64,000 nt of DNA, from contig OX485808.1 in assembly GCA_950295325.1 (NCBI GenBank), positions 32,139,180 through 32,203,179 of the forward strand, read 5' to 3'. The notes below the pieces were generated by a model. The model was not told the origin of the DNA, made no database searches, and saw only the letters and a program-made list of their open reading frames with translations. The translations under genes and the position numbers were made by a program. Shown in pieces: positions 34,640-47,929 of the stretch. The stretch comes from Polytrichum commune (Eukaryota; Streptophyta; Polytrichopsida; Polytrichales; Polytrichaceae). How positions within the stretch are numbered: the stretch's first letter is position 1; each line of letters begins with the position of its first letter.

Positions 34640-34755
34640 AGAGAAGCTGCAGGGTAGTGCCGATTCGGCAGTATGGTTCGGCCAGCTGGCTCGCCCTACG
34701 GGCTCGCCAGTGACCTCACCATACTGCCGAATCGGCACTACCCTGCAGCTTCTCT
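34640..34755. repeat. Perfect 38-bp inverted repeat (hairpin)
   Basis: 34640-34677 and 34718-34755 are exact inverse copies, with a 40-nt spacer that itself contains GGCTCGCC / GGCTCGCC direct repeats. GC-rich in an AT-rich setting. The perfect match implies a recent origin or ongoing homogenisation. Confidence 0.9.
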
Positions 34756-35600
34756 AGTACATATGCTTAGGATGTGTTTCCATTACTCTAATATCACTCT
34801 TCTTGAAGAAAGGCAATGTATGTTTACGCGCTTACAACTAAAGCTTCGACTTTCCGCTCTATAAAACATGTATAATTTCAAGGTGGAAACAACAAAAATT
34901 CTATCTCGAGTTGGTATTTGTGGAGAACGAATTGTGCCATAGCCAATGACACCATCTCTATGTTTCCGCTTCTTGATGGAAGCCCGCCCTTATTGAGGGC
35001 TTTTGAGCTCACTAGTATGGTAGCAAGTCGGATTATTGCAACAATGTATGGACAATTGAGGATTTCATGTGGTTTCGCTATATGAATGAGGGGTGCACTC
35101 ATATGTAAGGGTAAAGTCTCCAAAGCCAAGGAAAGAGGAAAGGCCGTGTTGATGAATAAGAGGTTGACTAACAATGCACCACATTAAACACTACACATCA
35201 TATACATTCAATCTTCATATGAATCGTATGATTTACCCTCTACACTATTTATTGTCTACACAAAAATCAACAAAAGAATTTATTTTTTAAGACAACATTA
35301 TTATTAATCTCAGTAAGTGAGAAGAATTGTGCAAACACAATCAGAGTGCACTTGGTCACTTGTTCATGTTGACAACGAGCTTCATATTTGTGTCATCAAA
35401 GTCAACGCAAATATTCACATGTGTATATCATAAGGTGTGAAGTTTGGATGGTTAAATTTGACCTTTCTATGTCTATATATTCATCATGGGGAGTTTCTAT
35501 TTAAAAACGTGATTAGTAGCTTGAAGCTACTTAAGAAAGTTATGTCATTATTCCTCAAGTATATAAATGTCGAGTTCAAAACCAATTGTGCATTGAAGAA
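34756..35600. other. No gene seen
   Basis: AT-rich. A 98-codon minus frame (34878-35174) has no recognisable motif. Confidence 0.4.
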
Positions 35601-35609
35601 CGGTAGAAT

Positions 35610-37425
35610 AATAATCCAACTTATGAGTCGTGATTCTTGTTATCGCGATTCTTACGTACATTGCATGTATGCAAGATTAAAATGAGTGGGTCCACATCAA
35701 ATAGACATAGATATAAACTCCAACTTCACGTGGAAGCATGCATGAACGAGAGCCTCTTCACATGTAGGCTATTGGTACCTTCTTCTTTTCAAGGTGGTGG
35801 GGGGTGGGAGGGGGTCATCAATGTGCATCTAAGAGCTTGAGAGCAAAAGGTTGGCATGTCTATTACAAATTGGAATAATTCTTTAAGAAAGCAATGTGGC
35901 AAGCTAAAAGGTGGGCATGACATGTGTCATAGAGCTAGAAAACGTTTTGGAAACCAATCCAACTTTTGATGATTTGTGAAACTTGTTATCACAATTCTTA
36001 TGTGCATTCCTAAAATGAGTAGGCCCTCGTAAGATATACATAAGTACAAACGCCAATGTCACGAGGAAGCAAGCTATTTGAAGAGCCTCTTTGCACACGG
36101 CCTACGGTGATAAGCCATGAGCTTACAAAGACAAAGGTTGCCAAAGTTGTTGATGTAAGCCAAAAGGTTGAGAATTAAATGTTGCCATATTTCTTATCTA
36201 TTAGAGTGAGTCATTCAAAAAGCAATGTGATGAGTTATAGGTAGAATGACCCGTATCATAGAGTTAGAAGATTGTTGGACAACAATCTAGCTTATGTTGG
36301 TTCGTGATTTTTGTTATCAAAATGATTGTGTACAATGGAACTATGCAACTCTAAAATAAGCAGTCGCTCTCCTCCAAAACTTAGGGCCAGTTTAGAGTAC
36401 GACGAAGAAGTGCACCAGTCAAAGTTTTAGAAGGAATGATTTGGCTACAAAACATGTTCTTCAACAGCTAGGGTTTACACTATGGCCAAGACTTCATGTA
36501 ATTTCAAGTATGGATGAAAAAATGACATGGCTGCCAACATGGCAACACCTTTTGCTAGGGGAATCTTTGGAGGTCAAATTGCTTGAGCAATATCAAACCC
36601 GCAAACAAGAAACTTGGCCTCCACAAAACTCCAACTTGAGGGGGAAAAAACTATTGCTTTTCCATCTTGTCCGCCATACAAACCGTTGCCTCGAATAACC
36701 TTGTCTAGAGCTTAAATTATCAACTGACTAATGCACGTCTTCACCGTAGTTTGAGGGCCACTTCACACATGAGATTGAGAACCCGTGACCATTACGCTTC
36801 ACGCACTCTCATTGGTGGAAAAGGCGGAGCTGGTCCAAGTTCGCTTCACACTACGCTTGAGGGACCAACAAAGTAAGTGAATGCAAGAGAGATGTAAAGT
36901 CTACATGGATTCTTACATGGCATCCAATGGATCATGTTTCATGGTTACTCGGACTATTCTCAAAAACCACCTCTTGGAGGTAGACCTAACACAAAACCGA
37001 GAGACCATGGCACTCCGAATGCTCACAACCGTTAGTTTACTCTATTTTATCATGTGTGAGGACCCGCTTGAATAGAAATCCATTGAAATAACATTTGGTT
37101 GAGGGCCCGGTCACATAGGACTTTAGACGGCTCTTGGCTCGTGTGTGAAGTGGCCCCAAACCGACCCTTGTTTACATACATAAATGTAAACGCTGGTTTC
37201 ACGAGGAAGCAAGCTAATTGAAGAGCCTCTTCGCCCACGGGCTATTGCCACCTTTTAGTGGAGGGGCCCATATGAACATAAGCCAGGCGCTTGAAAACAA
37301 AAAGGCTGCCATTTTTGTTATGTATTGGAGTGAGTCGTTCGAAAAGCAATGCGGTAAGTTAGAGGTGGCAGGACCTGTTGTTATAAGTGGAGTTAGAATC
37401 TCTAGGGGGGCGGTCACTTGATGTA
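35610..37425. repeat. Diverged 335-bp tandem array split by a MITE
   Basis: Three units recognised by GTTATC.C.ATT.TTA.GT (35638, 35982, 36315) and by CACG.GGAAGC..GC..TTGAA and AGAGCCTCTTC (about 35728, 36059, 37200). The third unit is cut near 36376: its second half resumes at about 37160, after a 0.78-kb stretch that includes the family A MITE at 36755-37156. Units are roughly 70-75% alike. Confidence 0.6.
36755..37156. mobile_element. PIF/Harbinger-like MITE A, shortened
   Basis: 402 bp with ends GGGCCACTTCACACATGAG and CTCGTGTGTGAAGTGGCCC, same orientation as the 31782 copy but with about 90 bp less in the interior. The 3-bp flanks (TGA, CAA) no longer match, so it is older or recombined. 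Confidence 0.85.
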
Positions 37426-37693
37426 GCCTATAAAAATTTTCAAGCCATTTTTTGTTTTTTTGTACCCGACCGAACACGTGGGGCCCATCGGGCACTAACT
37501 TAAAACTTTACTTGTACATTAGTCGACCCTTATTAAGTTAGTAGTAGCATCCTACGGCTTTGTGTGGTAGTAGTATTCAAGCAACCGTTATTTTGGCTTG
37601 GGGTTCGTGGCGTGTATGTAGACTTATCCATCGTGGTTGAAGGGACTATAGTAAAATTAGGTCCTCTACAAGGTTCAAGGGCGATGATGCTAA

Positions 37694-38192
37694 GGGCCAC
37701 TTCACACATGAGCCAAGGGCCGTGACCATGAGATTGTGGGAGCCCAAAAGAAAGTGTTCAAAGGCCGTCTTAAGATACCTCCAAAATCATGTAGTGTGGT
37801 CACAGACCCTCGAGTGTAGTGTGAAGCCATATGTGACCGGGTCCTCAACCAAATGCTATTTCAATGAATTTCTATTCATGCGGGTCCTCACACAGGATCA
37901 AATAAAATAAACCAACAGTTGTGATTGTTCACAGTGTTGTGGTCGCCCGGTTTTGTGTTAGGTCTACTTCCAAGAGGTGGTTTTTGAGAATAATCCAAGT
38001 GACCATGAAACATGATCCATTGGATGCCATGCAAGAATCCATGTAGACTTTACATCCATCTTGCATTCACTTACTCCGTTGGTCCCTCAAGCGTAGTGTG
38101 AAGTGAACTTGGGCCGGCTCCGACTTCTCCACTAATGAGAATGCTTGAAGTGTAATGGTCACGGGCTCTTCGTCTCGTGTGTGAAGTGGCCC
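37694..38192. mobile_element. PIF/Harbinger-like MITE A (full length, inverse orientation)
   Basis: 499 bp with ends GGGCCACTTCACACATGAG / CTCGTGTGTGAAGTGGCCC and a perfect TAA target duplication (37691-37693, 38193-38195). The interior is the reverse complement of the 31782 element. Open frames inside are not conserved between copies. Confidence 0.9.
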
Positions 38193-38195
38193 TAA

Positions 38196-41100
38196 CTAAA
38201 CTCCAATAGACCCCGATGCATAAGATTACTGAGCTGATGAGTTGTGTTCCGACACTGACTTCAAATTCAGTCCGAAGCAATGGGATTTTGACAACCGAAG
38301 TATTTAATTATTGAATCTGCTGCTTCGCCCATGAACACAAATCATCAGCTCAATAATGTTATGACTGTCTTCGGAGACAAAAGACTCGAAAAGTATGCAT
38401 ATACATGCTATGAAATGATTCAATGTGTTTTCACCTTCGCAAGGGACGAGTTTGCACAGACACCACAAATCCCTAGCCCATTATTTCCCTTGGCAAATTA
38501 CTACAAGACACGGCTTTTCATGAGCACTTGAAGTCATGAGCCTCGTTTTTTCAGCCCTTGCCCTTCCCGAGGTGGGGCAAACATGTTCGGGCCACGGGCA
38601 ACTTGAAGAGAATTCTTTTTCTCATACTAGTGTACCTTTCGTTCATGCAATATTTAAATTTTTGAAAAAGACTTATATGACGTCGGAATTAGCTTCAAAC
38701 ACTCCGAATTAGTCTAGAAAGAGATCTTTGAGATGAATCAACCACAAAAATCGCTTTAAATAAATGTTTATGTTGGATGAAAGGAGATATGAACCTAATG
38801 GCAGGACAATTGTGTCCCAAATAAATCGGAGCCTCCTTAATGATTGGTTTTGTGGTTGTACCGATAAAAAATAAGGACCTCATATGAGTATCATTTCTTG
38901 GTTTCCACTCGGGTTGCACTGACTTGCTCGGGTTGGTTGTATTTTGGGTTCCTTTTGCAATTGATTTCTCAATTCGTGCCAAAAAAATGATAAAAAATAA
39001 GAACCAATTTTGAATAGTAGAGTGTATATAGGACATCGAGATAATATCAACGTTGCTTCGATCGCCTTCAACTGACCATTTTGACGTCAACACGGGCTTT
39101 AGGGTTTCACCGATGTATTATGGGACAATGATGTCCCGCCATAAGGTTCGTATGTTGATACAAGAGAATTTCCTTTGAACCTACCAACTTACCCATGCAC
39201 CAGGAAGTGCGTGAACATTTAACTTGGGGGGGGGGGGTCTTCTAATGTCATGGGGAATTCTTTGCGCAAAAATTATGAAACGACATGCGATTAAATATAG
39301 AGTATATGATAATCTTCATGGATAAAATCATACAAAACTTAGTAGTTACACAGGGTTGAATGAATTTGTTCAAGATTATTAAAAAGAATATGTATCCGAT
39401 ATATACACACACACACATAGGAATTATTTGATTATCTATAATATACAACATCATGCATACAAGGTAAATAATTTTTTTGTGTAGGATTAGTTATTTAGCT
39501 TATAAAACTTTGTAAAATGGATGAAAGTGCAAGTCACAACCTCGTTTGACTGCCTCGTTCATTTCAAATTTCTCTAAATGTCATCTCTTGGCATTGCATG
39601 CTACAGTTGGAAGGGGGTGATTGAACTTTGGATGAGGGGAAAACAATTATGAGCAATATAGCCCCATAAAAAGTACCATGCCCAAAAACTTATAAGTAAA
39701 ATTATGGTAATAATAAAAATGGAAAATAATCTCGTTACATAATTGAAGGATAGCTTAAAATTTTCAAAACGTACATGAATACCCCCAACTAAACCCATCA
39801 TCGCAAGTGATTCCTAAAGAACACATGGAGTGAACTCCCAAAGTCTAACACGAGGGGGTCGTAAGGGTGGTTTGCCACATACCATATGACCTTTACCAAT
39901 TTGGCTATTTATAGGAGTAAAATCTACATGTTTAAATTGGTGATCTTGGATTATAATATTCTATAAATTTGATATTTTAAAAATATGATTTCCTAAAAAA
40001 TAGTTTAATTAATGCCAAATTGGTAAAGGCATTATGGTGATCCATACTACCGTCGAGGGCTTTCTATTCCATGTTTACATGTGTTAGACTGTAGTTCCCA
40101 CGCGAGATACAAATGGACCTTGACGATGTGAGCATGACATGTGACAAAATTGAGGGGAAAATAATGATTTTGTGTTACAATAAAGAGGACTTTATCATAA
40201 TCACATGTTTCATGTCCTTGAAGAAGTGGGCTAGTTGGGAAAGAAGAAGAAGAAGAAACCATTCAAGACCCATCTACCTTATTCATATTGAGTCAATCTT
40301 AAGGAATATGGGTTTGAAGATTCATTGGTCAAGGACAAAACCCAACATTCAAAACCATGTCATAATTCTATGTGTTGGAGGCACTAACTACAATATATCT
40401 TAGGTGATAGAAAAGGCTTTTTCTAACACGACCCTAAACCCTATTTCGTTCCTTTTTGAAGTGGAGTTTGATATGCTCAAAAATAGCCGCACGCCAGAAC
40501 CATGAATTGACCATTGTAGAAACCTTGAAAGTGCGGTCACTTGTTGACACTAAAGGTTCCAATACTCGAAAGGTGACTCATCGAGACTCGTAATCGACAA
40601 TCGTACTTCGTTATGTGACTTTATAAGCAAGGTATAATCTAGTATAGAGGGAAAAATGCCAACCACTCACTTAACAATATGATAAGAATTTGTACTTCGA
40701 GCTCATCTTTCAAGGTAGAGATCCAAGATACCGTGCTTGGATAGAAGTGAAGTCGATAAAAAAGATAAGCTTAGGTATTTAGACCCACCACGGCACTAAT
40801 AGATGTTTGCATGCTTAATTATGGCCAAGGCTAATGTCGCTTAGTACAACATCAACCTTTAAAAACATCACCGGGGTGTTTCTTGGAGATCGAGACGACT
40901 TAAGATGAACGACCATCAATGTTTGAACGTGCTTCGCGCGAACAAAGAATGTTGTTACAAATCACACAAAGATTATTATCCTAACATGATACGGTTGAAA
41001 TATCTCTACATCTAAATTTTACATCATATAAGATTTCGATTGCAAATAGACGTCTAGAATTCATGGCAAGGTGTTATATACAATGAAATCATCTTAAACT

Positions 41101-41545
41101 TGTGTCCTAAGGCTCAAAAGTAAGCCATGAACAACATAGTTTGAGGGATTGAAACCATGCATTTGTGTGTACGATAGGAACCTAGTATAGAGTTTACATA
41201 GAGTCCTATGTTGGATTCCTTCGCATACTTGACTTTATGTTTGCCCTAATTCCAAGTTGTTTAAATCAAAAACTTATATTTTGAAGGATTACATTAATCC
41301 GGAAGGAGTAACGTTTATAAGAAATGTCCCTAAATGAAATTATCAACAAGAACAATCCAACCAAACGAGCTCAACAAAAATCGAACCCGAGCTGGATAAT
41401 ACAGAACTAACACTACTCCCAACCAACATGGAGCTAATGACTCGGCGTCCACTCACTACCAAAACCACACCTTATATTGCACTCTCTAAAGGCATTTAGA
41501 ACAATATCAAAACAATTATGGTTTCAAGGCACCGATCATTAGTGG
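38196..41545. other. Gene-free interval with one inverted dispersed repeat
   Basis: The stretch at about 38895-39000 (TTTCCACTCGGGTTGCACT, GGTTGTATTTTGGGTTC) reappears inverted at about 42060-42170. A G10 run lies near 39226 and an (AC)n tract near 39402-39417. No frame resembles a known protein; the 132-codon minus frame at 38695-39093 overlaps the repeat. Confidence 0.4.
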
Positions 41546-41547
41546 TT

Positions 41548-41907
41548 ACTACACTAAATATGGTACTTAGTGTCACCAATTCTAATTGTCTTGCTCAATA
41601 CCAATTGTAAACCGCGGTATAGTGTCACCAACGCTAAATTTTAACTCAACATTATTTTGTCATTCCTTGTAAGCATTTTTGGGGGATTATAGATTTCCAG
41701 TATTGCAATTACTATCACTTACCAAGTGATTTTCATCATCCATGACAATATTTCATCACAAGTTGCTGACAAGAGAAGGTAGGGTATTGGCCAATAGATG
41801 AACTCGTCCATCAACCATGACAATGTTTGTTCACTTATCCATAGGAATTGTCATCCAAAAAGTTATCATATTGACATAAAATATCATATTTAGTGTAGTA
41901 ACTAATG
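41548..41907. mobile_element. MITE with TACACTAAAT-type ends, copy 2
   Basis: 360 bp. Ends: CTACACTAAATATGGTACTT then AGTGTCA at the left; TGACATAAAATATCATATTT then AGTGTAG at the right. TA lies on both sides (41546-41547, 41908-41909 approximately), suggesting a Tc1/mariner-type target. The interior matches, in reverse orientation, the copy at 327-702. Confidence 0.7.
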
Positions 41908-41909
41908 CA

Positions 41910-44210
41910 GTGTCTACTTCCTACAAAGGGTGAAGTAGTTTTACATCTAACGTCATTGTCTTTTAGGGCGTGGTCATAGATGTTTTACAAACATACACTA
42001 TATTCACTCCGGCCTTCATTGGAGACTGGAGTTCTTCTTCTCATTTTTTATTGAAAATACAATATTTTCTTTTCTTTTTCCTTTTTGGCACAAATTGAAA
42101 ATTCAATTGCAAAAAGAACCCAAAATACAACCAACCCGGGTGTACTAACGCAGCCCGAGTGGAAATCAATAAACATTGCTCATATGTGGCTTATCCTTTC
42201 ACGAGTGAAAATACAATCAAAACGATTGCTATAATGTTGTCATAGTCAACTCTTCATATTCTATCGGAGGATCTTATCATAAAATCTTGTCGTAAGAACC
42301 AATCATAATATTCAACATGTTATGATTATGAACTTGGACTTAGTCCAATTTTACTTAAATATAAATTATTTGTTAAAATATGGATTTACAAAATTGTCAA
42401 ACTTTTATTTTTTGGGTTCCGATTTCCAAGATACCAATCCATTTGTAGATAAAGGGGCTATAGCACACACAAACCCTTACAAGCTCAGAGCCGCTTCGTT
42501 TCAATTGAATTTCACATACCATTTTGGAGTGCAATCAAATAGGATTTGAGATTCACACTATAGAATAGCTCAATGCTTATTCAACCTCCCAATGAACGAC
42601 TTTATGCAAACATTAGAAAACTCTTTCATAGCATGTTAAAAATTTAACAAGTTTGATGAGGGAAACACGACTCTCATGTCAAGAGTGCTAAGAACGTCTT
42701 AATGCTCAAAGACCTCTAGGATGGTATTCAATGAGGCCCATGGAGTGGACTTTTCATTGAAAACCTAAATGACGCAGTCACTATGACATCAAACCCTCTA
42801 TATATAAGAAATTTATAGAGAAAAACAAGTGTATACATACTAACGACATCCTAGGAAACAAACTCATGTATTTATACCAAGCTTTTGAATTTAATGTGAT
42901 AAATGCCTTCACTATATATACTATGTATATATAAGAAATAATATTTATTGCACATGAAATCCTTTGTCACTTTCCAATGAAGAAGTCATTTTGATCCATA
43001 GCATGCAACTCAATGGTCATTTCTAACAAACAAAGACAATAGCGTAATATATTAGCCACAGACAAAAGAACCTAGAACCTAGATGCAAACCCCACAAGAA
43101 CATACAAATAATCATTAAGGACTATGTTCATATGACAATAATGGATGAGAACGGGAATTGAATGACACTAGCATATCTATTATTGTCAAAAGATTCTCTA
43201 AACTTACGGCCCCTTTTGTTCATCTACCTTTACTTCATAAAACTTAATAACCTTTCCAAATGCACACACCAGAGGAAAAATAATACCTCTCCCTCACGTA
43301 TACTATGTACGCTAGTGCCTCAAATAATACCCTATCTTACACTCACGCTGGTTCATATATACATGGTAAGAAGAGTTCACCCCCCAGACAATGAGGTTAG
43401 TTTGTGGAAATCATGTGGCCCAAAAACCAAAATCTCTTGTGCATTTTCAAATTTGACACACCAACGGTAGTCCCATGACAATTTAGGCAAATTGTTGTCA
43501 AGCAATGAAGTCATCCTAATGATTCTATTTTGACCGATTGAATCTTTTTATTGAAGTCTCGGTTTCCTTTACACGACGATCTTTTTTTACCACAACCACA
43601 TCTTCCTTTACAAAGATGACATTACGACAAGCTTCTCAAACGTTTTTGTTGATTTATGTTGAATTTGGAAATCGAACCTCAAATCAAGTAGCTAGGAAAG
43701 ATTTGAGGTAAAAGTGAGAGACGAAATCTATGACCGTGGTGGAAATGGACTTCGGGGTCAAGGGGAATTATTGAACCCGATTTGAAAGTCAAAACATCAT
43801 TAGGCTTAATTATTACCACTAAGTGGCATTAATTACGTTCATTCGGTCCCGTAATTTAGACTTACATTCATGTGACGATCAGAGAGACCGGCCAGTAAAA
43901 AGCCAGCATAGAGATCCCACAAATCTGAACAAGCAAGTAAAACAAGGCTCTCCAAAGATCCCCAATCCTATGTTAAAACTAACTTCAAAAGTTGACCTCG
44001 TAGTGTGTACTTCATGTTGACTTTGTGAGAATATTTATTCTCATTGGATCTCTAAGTAAGTATATATGTGGAGTTCTTACACTTAAGGTTCGTGTTTGCT
44101 TTCAAATATGGAAACCCTAATCTTGGACCTCGTTGTGTTTTCATTTTTAGTGAATTGTGTCTATAGTAATTATTCATCTAGTGCACTTTTCAAATTGGTT
44201 TAAAAAGCTT
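41910..44210. other. No gene seen; dispersed repeats
   Basis: Holds second copies of the 6855-7010 repeat (42205-42360) and of the inverted 38895 repeat (42060-42170), and the first copy of a roughly 260-bp direct repeat (43100-43360; TCATCTACCTTTACTTCA, TATACTATGTACGCTA.TGCC) found again at 47930-48170. No coding sequence recognised. Confidence 0.4.
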
Positions 44211-44211
44211 A

Positions 44212-44483
44212 GGGCCCACTTCACACACGAGCCAAGAGCCGTGACCATGAAATTGTGAGAGCCCAAAAGAAAAGTGTCCAAAGGTGTCCCAAGACACCTC
44301 CAAAATCATGTAGTGTGGTCACGGGGTCTCGAGTGTAGTGCGAAGTCGTATGTGACCGGGCCCTCAACCAAATGCTTTTATTTTAATGAATATCTATTGA
44401 TGCGGGTCTTCAAACATGATAAAATAGGATAAACCAGCGGTTGTGAGCGTTTGGAGTGTCATGGTCTGCTGGTTTTGTGTTAG
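44212..44483. mobile_element. PIF/Harbinger-like MITE A, right part lost
   Basis: Starts GGGCCCACTTCACACACGAG and follows the 37694 copy closely to GGTTTTGTGTTAG, after which the sequence is unrelated. About 272 bp, roughly the first half of the element. Confidence 0.8.
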
Positions 44484-46640
44484 TACTATTTGGATGTATA
44501 TTTGGTCCCTTGGTCCTTTTTGGGTTATTTTACTTACTAGGGTATGTGGTCCTAGTGCATGCCTTCTAGCCCCACTTACAATTTTGCATGTTGGATCGGA
44601 TTGGGAAGTGTCTCATCCAACTAGCAATTGTGAATCATCTAATTTTTTTCATTCTAAGTATTAGAATTGAAGTCGTGTTGCATTTGTTTTTATGAGAAGT
44701 CAAAATGAAGATGATCTCTCACTTCGAATGAACAAACATGCCCTTACGAATCCCAAATGAGTTGACTATTGATCCTAGAATGGTGTCTCTATAAGAAATA
44801 CTAGCACATAGTCCAATCTCATTATAGTACGTGTCTCTCTAGTGTTTGTTCTCAACTACAAGCCTCACCACGTTCTAAATACCACTCAAATATTTCATCC
44901 AATTAACAAGAATGACCACATAAGGCCCACCTCAAGTGTTTGGATGTTATTTGATTACTTTTGCTAACTACACACCGATGCTTGATTGGTATGTTGTTAG
45001 GTGAGGAACATATAACAAACACCATCAAAACACATGTTTAAAAGAGACTGAAATACATCTTAACATTTTATGAACTACTCCACACTCAACAATGAACACA
45101 ATGAGGAGGACCTGTGTATCCAGCCAAGGAATCAACAAACGTGCACTTCCACTAACCGTAACTAAATCAAAAGAAGTCCAATTTTCAATCCCATTTTTTG
45201 TTGATGCTTCATCATAGACTTGCTAGTGTGACATGAGTTTCGTCGTGTAAGTATAATTGGTAAATGTTGGAGAACATGGGAAAATAACATAGTAACACCC
45301 ACGTACCTTTACACACTTTTAAAACACGTGTGGAAAAGGGTCCAACAAGGATTGCCATTTGCAAAGAGCACCACCCGGTGTTGTCGTTGGAATAAGCTCA
45401 ACAACCTCATTATCAAGTGCCACTCAAAAAGACGGAAAACCATTCCATACACCAAGCAAGTTCTAGGAAAGAGGAATAGACTCGTACTCATTGTGATCGA
45501 CACTAGGGGCTCATTGCCTTTTGGCATGCTTTTTTGTCCCATCGAGTAAGGTTGCCCATCTAAAAAGAAAGCCTCTTCACGGAGAGAGAGAGAGAGAATC
45601 ACATTCGATCTTTACCTCTCATTTGTCCAACGTGAAAGCTCCGAAAGAGCATGCAACCCACAATTTGCTATTCTTAATGGAGTTTGTAGTATTACTAAGT
45701 AGCAATATTTTAGATGATGGTTTCTTTACCAAAGAAAGAGGTTGCGATTAAAAAAGTCTATTGGTTTATAGTTGCTTGTCATAAACATTACAGTGCACAT
45801 CCTAATTGCTCCTTATGATTGGAGAATCTTGAGATTGAAGGAGAATAATGCTTGCTCGATATCTAGTCCCATGGAACGCAACCAAAGAGCTGAATAACGT
45901 TATGTTGACACCAAAACTGGCTCCAAGCCTTAATTCTCCCTTCCCCCCTTGTTCATGAAGTGCATTGAAGTTACGAATTGGAATGTGGATACAACGGTCC
46001 ATTGAGGGCGGTTTACATTTAGGGTCCAAGACTAAAGAAACTCCAAAATTAAGCGAAATTGTTCGTCAAGAGCAAAATGTCAAGGTCTATGGCATGACAT
46101 ATGGAGTGGCACTAATGTGGCATCAAATTGCAGCCATACCTTGGCAGTCTCCACTCAAGAAAATACTCCTAGTTTTGAGGTCAAATCAATCTTCAAGTTT
46201 GGGTTCCATCTTGAGTTTGAAAGTGAGTCCAATCACGTTGGTGTTTTGATTGGTTTTGTTTTCACTTACTTATGTGCTTCACAAAGTTCATTGGTTTTTC
46301 ATCCTCCATGATTTTGAGGTGGATTAGGTACCCAAACAAGTGTGAAACCCTTGGCATTATGAACATAGTAATTCAAGGAAGCCAAGGCGTCATCAAAATG
46401 AAAAGAAAAAGAAAAAGGATGAAATCAAGCACTTTGACATGAATTTGAGCCCGTTGGCCCTACCACGCTCGAGAGTCCCCTTGGTGCAGGATGGGGTTTA
46501 CTACCTACATTGCAGTAGGTCGACTATTGTTTGTAGAATTTGAATCAGTTGAAATCTTTGTTACTCCCAAGTAGGAGAGTGACCACGCACTTCAGTGCTT
46601 GAGAAATAGAAGGCAATCGTGTCCACACATGTTTTGAGGT
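44484..46640. repeat. Dispersed repeat family R1, copy 2, and unassigned DNA
   Basis: Between about 44985 and 46240 lie segments that match copy 1 (1690-1830 and 2990-3920) in the same order. They are interrupted near 45310-45580 by sequence absent from copy 1, with a (GA)n tract at 45583-45597. No coding domain found. Confidence 0.45.
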
Positions 46641-47545
46641 GGGGGGTGTATCTAGCATCTCTTATTTGTTATTGGTTAGAGTTTCTTTGTAGTATGTTGG
46701 TGTGGTGTTGTTTGTGGGTATAATATTAAGTAGTACATTGTGGTTGCCGGTATTGTGGTTGTTCCATGGGAATAGATCTTTGTGGACGCCATTTTTGGTA
46801 TATTTATGTGTTAGGTAGTGTCCATTGGCATAGGCATGATGTAAATATTTTTGTGATTTTGTATTTGTTTGTGTATTTGCCAAGGCAATCATTTATTCTA
46901 CAGTACATTGGGAATGATGTAGAATATGTACATTGGCAATATATAGGTGGTTTTAGGTGTATGAAGTATGGCGGGTTTGTAGGATGTTGGGTATGTTCTT
47001 GTGGTCTTGGGTGGATGCAATGAGTGTGTATTTTGTATTCATTTTTCATGGAGTTTGGAGCATAGTGTATTGAGCAGGGATGTCACGTTCGTTGTAGCAT
47101 GGATGTTCACATAAGAGAAGTGTGGCATAGTCTAGTGCATTTCTTTTTGTGTACGTGTTGTAGTGATGTTTAGATTTGTTATTAGTCATTAAGTGTGTTC
47201 CACCAGGGTGTGTGATATGTTTGATCTTGAATATGTTTTGTAGTGGTAGTAATTTATGTAGGTATTTTAGGGAAAGTTATGGGGGTAAGAGTTGGGGTGT
47301 TTCATGCTTGGAGCATCCATTGATCTTTTTGGTGGGGTAGGGAGGAGGTGAAAGTTGTCTAGTGAGCTTTTGAGTTGTGGTCCTCCATATCTTTTTGAGT
47401 AGGAATTGTGTTCTAGTGATTGGTGATTTGGTGTAGTCATGTTGTGTGATACATGTTATATTTTGTGACCCTTCGTGTTGGGCAGATATGTATTGTAGAA
47501 GGCTGTTATAGATTTTGCCTAATATACCATTTGTCATTCAGGATA
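46640..47545. other. Strand-skewed block: plus strand GT-rich, minus strand AC-rich
   Basis: About 900 bp in which C is scarce on the plus strand and G and T dominate, unlike both flanks. Minus-strand frames (46662-46892, 46804-47049, 47277-47537) are rich in Asn, Thr, His, Tyr, Ile and Pro codons of the AC-rich kind. None is long or recognisable. Origin unknown; it could be a remnant of an element with strong strand bias or simply an old skewed repeat. Confidence 0.4.
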
Positions 47546-47929
47546 TCGACGAGTTATTAATCAATACATATGAGGTAAGCATTTTTGAGAGAAAATGCTT
47601 CTATTCCAAACATGTCGTGTGGTGATTGAGTGACAAAGTTTGACATGTGTTTTGAGAATCCACATATGGATTTATGAAGGGTAATTACTTTTATGTCTAG
47701 TTATTCGATGGCATGGAGGGAGTATGGGACGGTGCAAGAAATGAGAAAATCAAATTATGCTACACATGTACTGTCAATAGCTACACATTTCATACGTGTT
47801 ATCGTGGCCCACTATGTTTCAACACACCACATTGTTTTTGTCAATACAACTTTCCTTAACCCACACTATCGAATTCTTAAAACTAGGAACATGGAATCAA
47901 TATTCTCTTTACAAAACATGAAGACGCAT

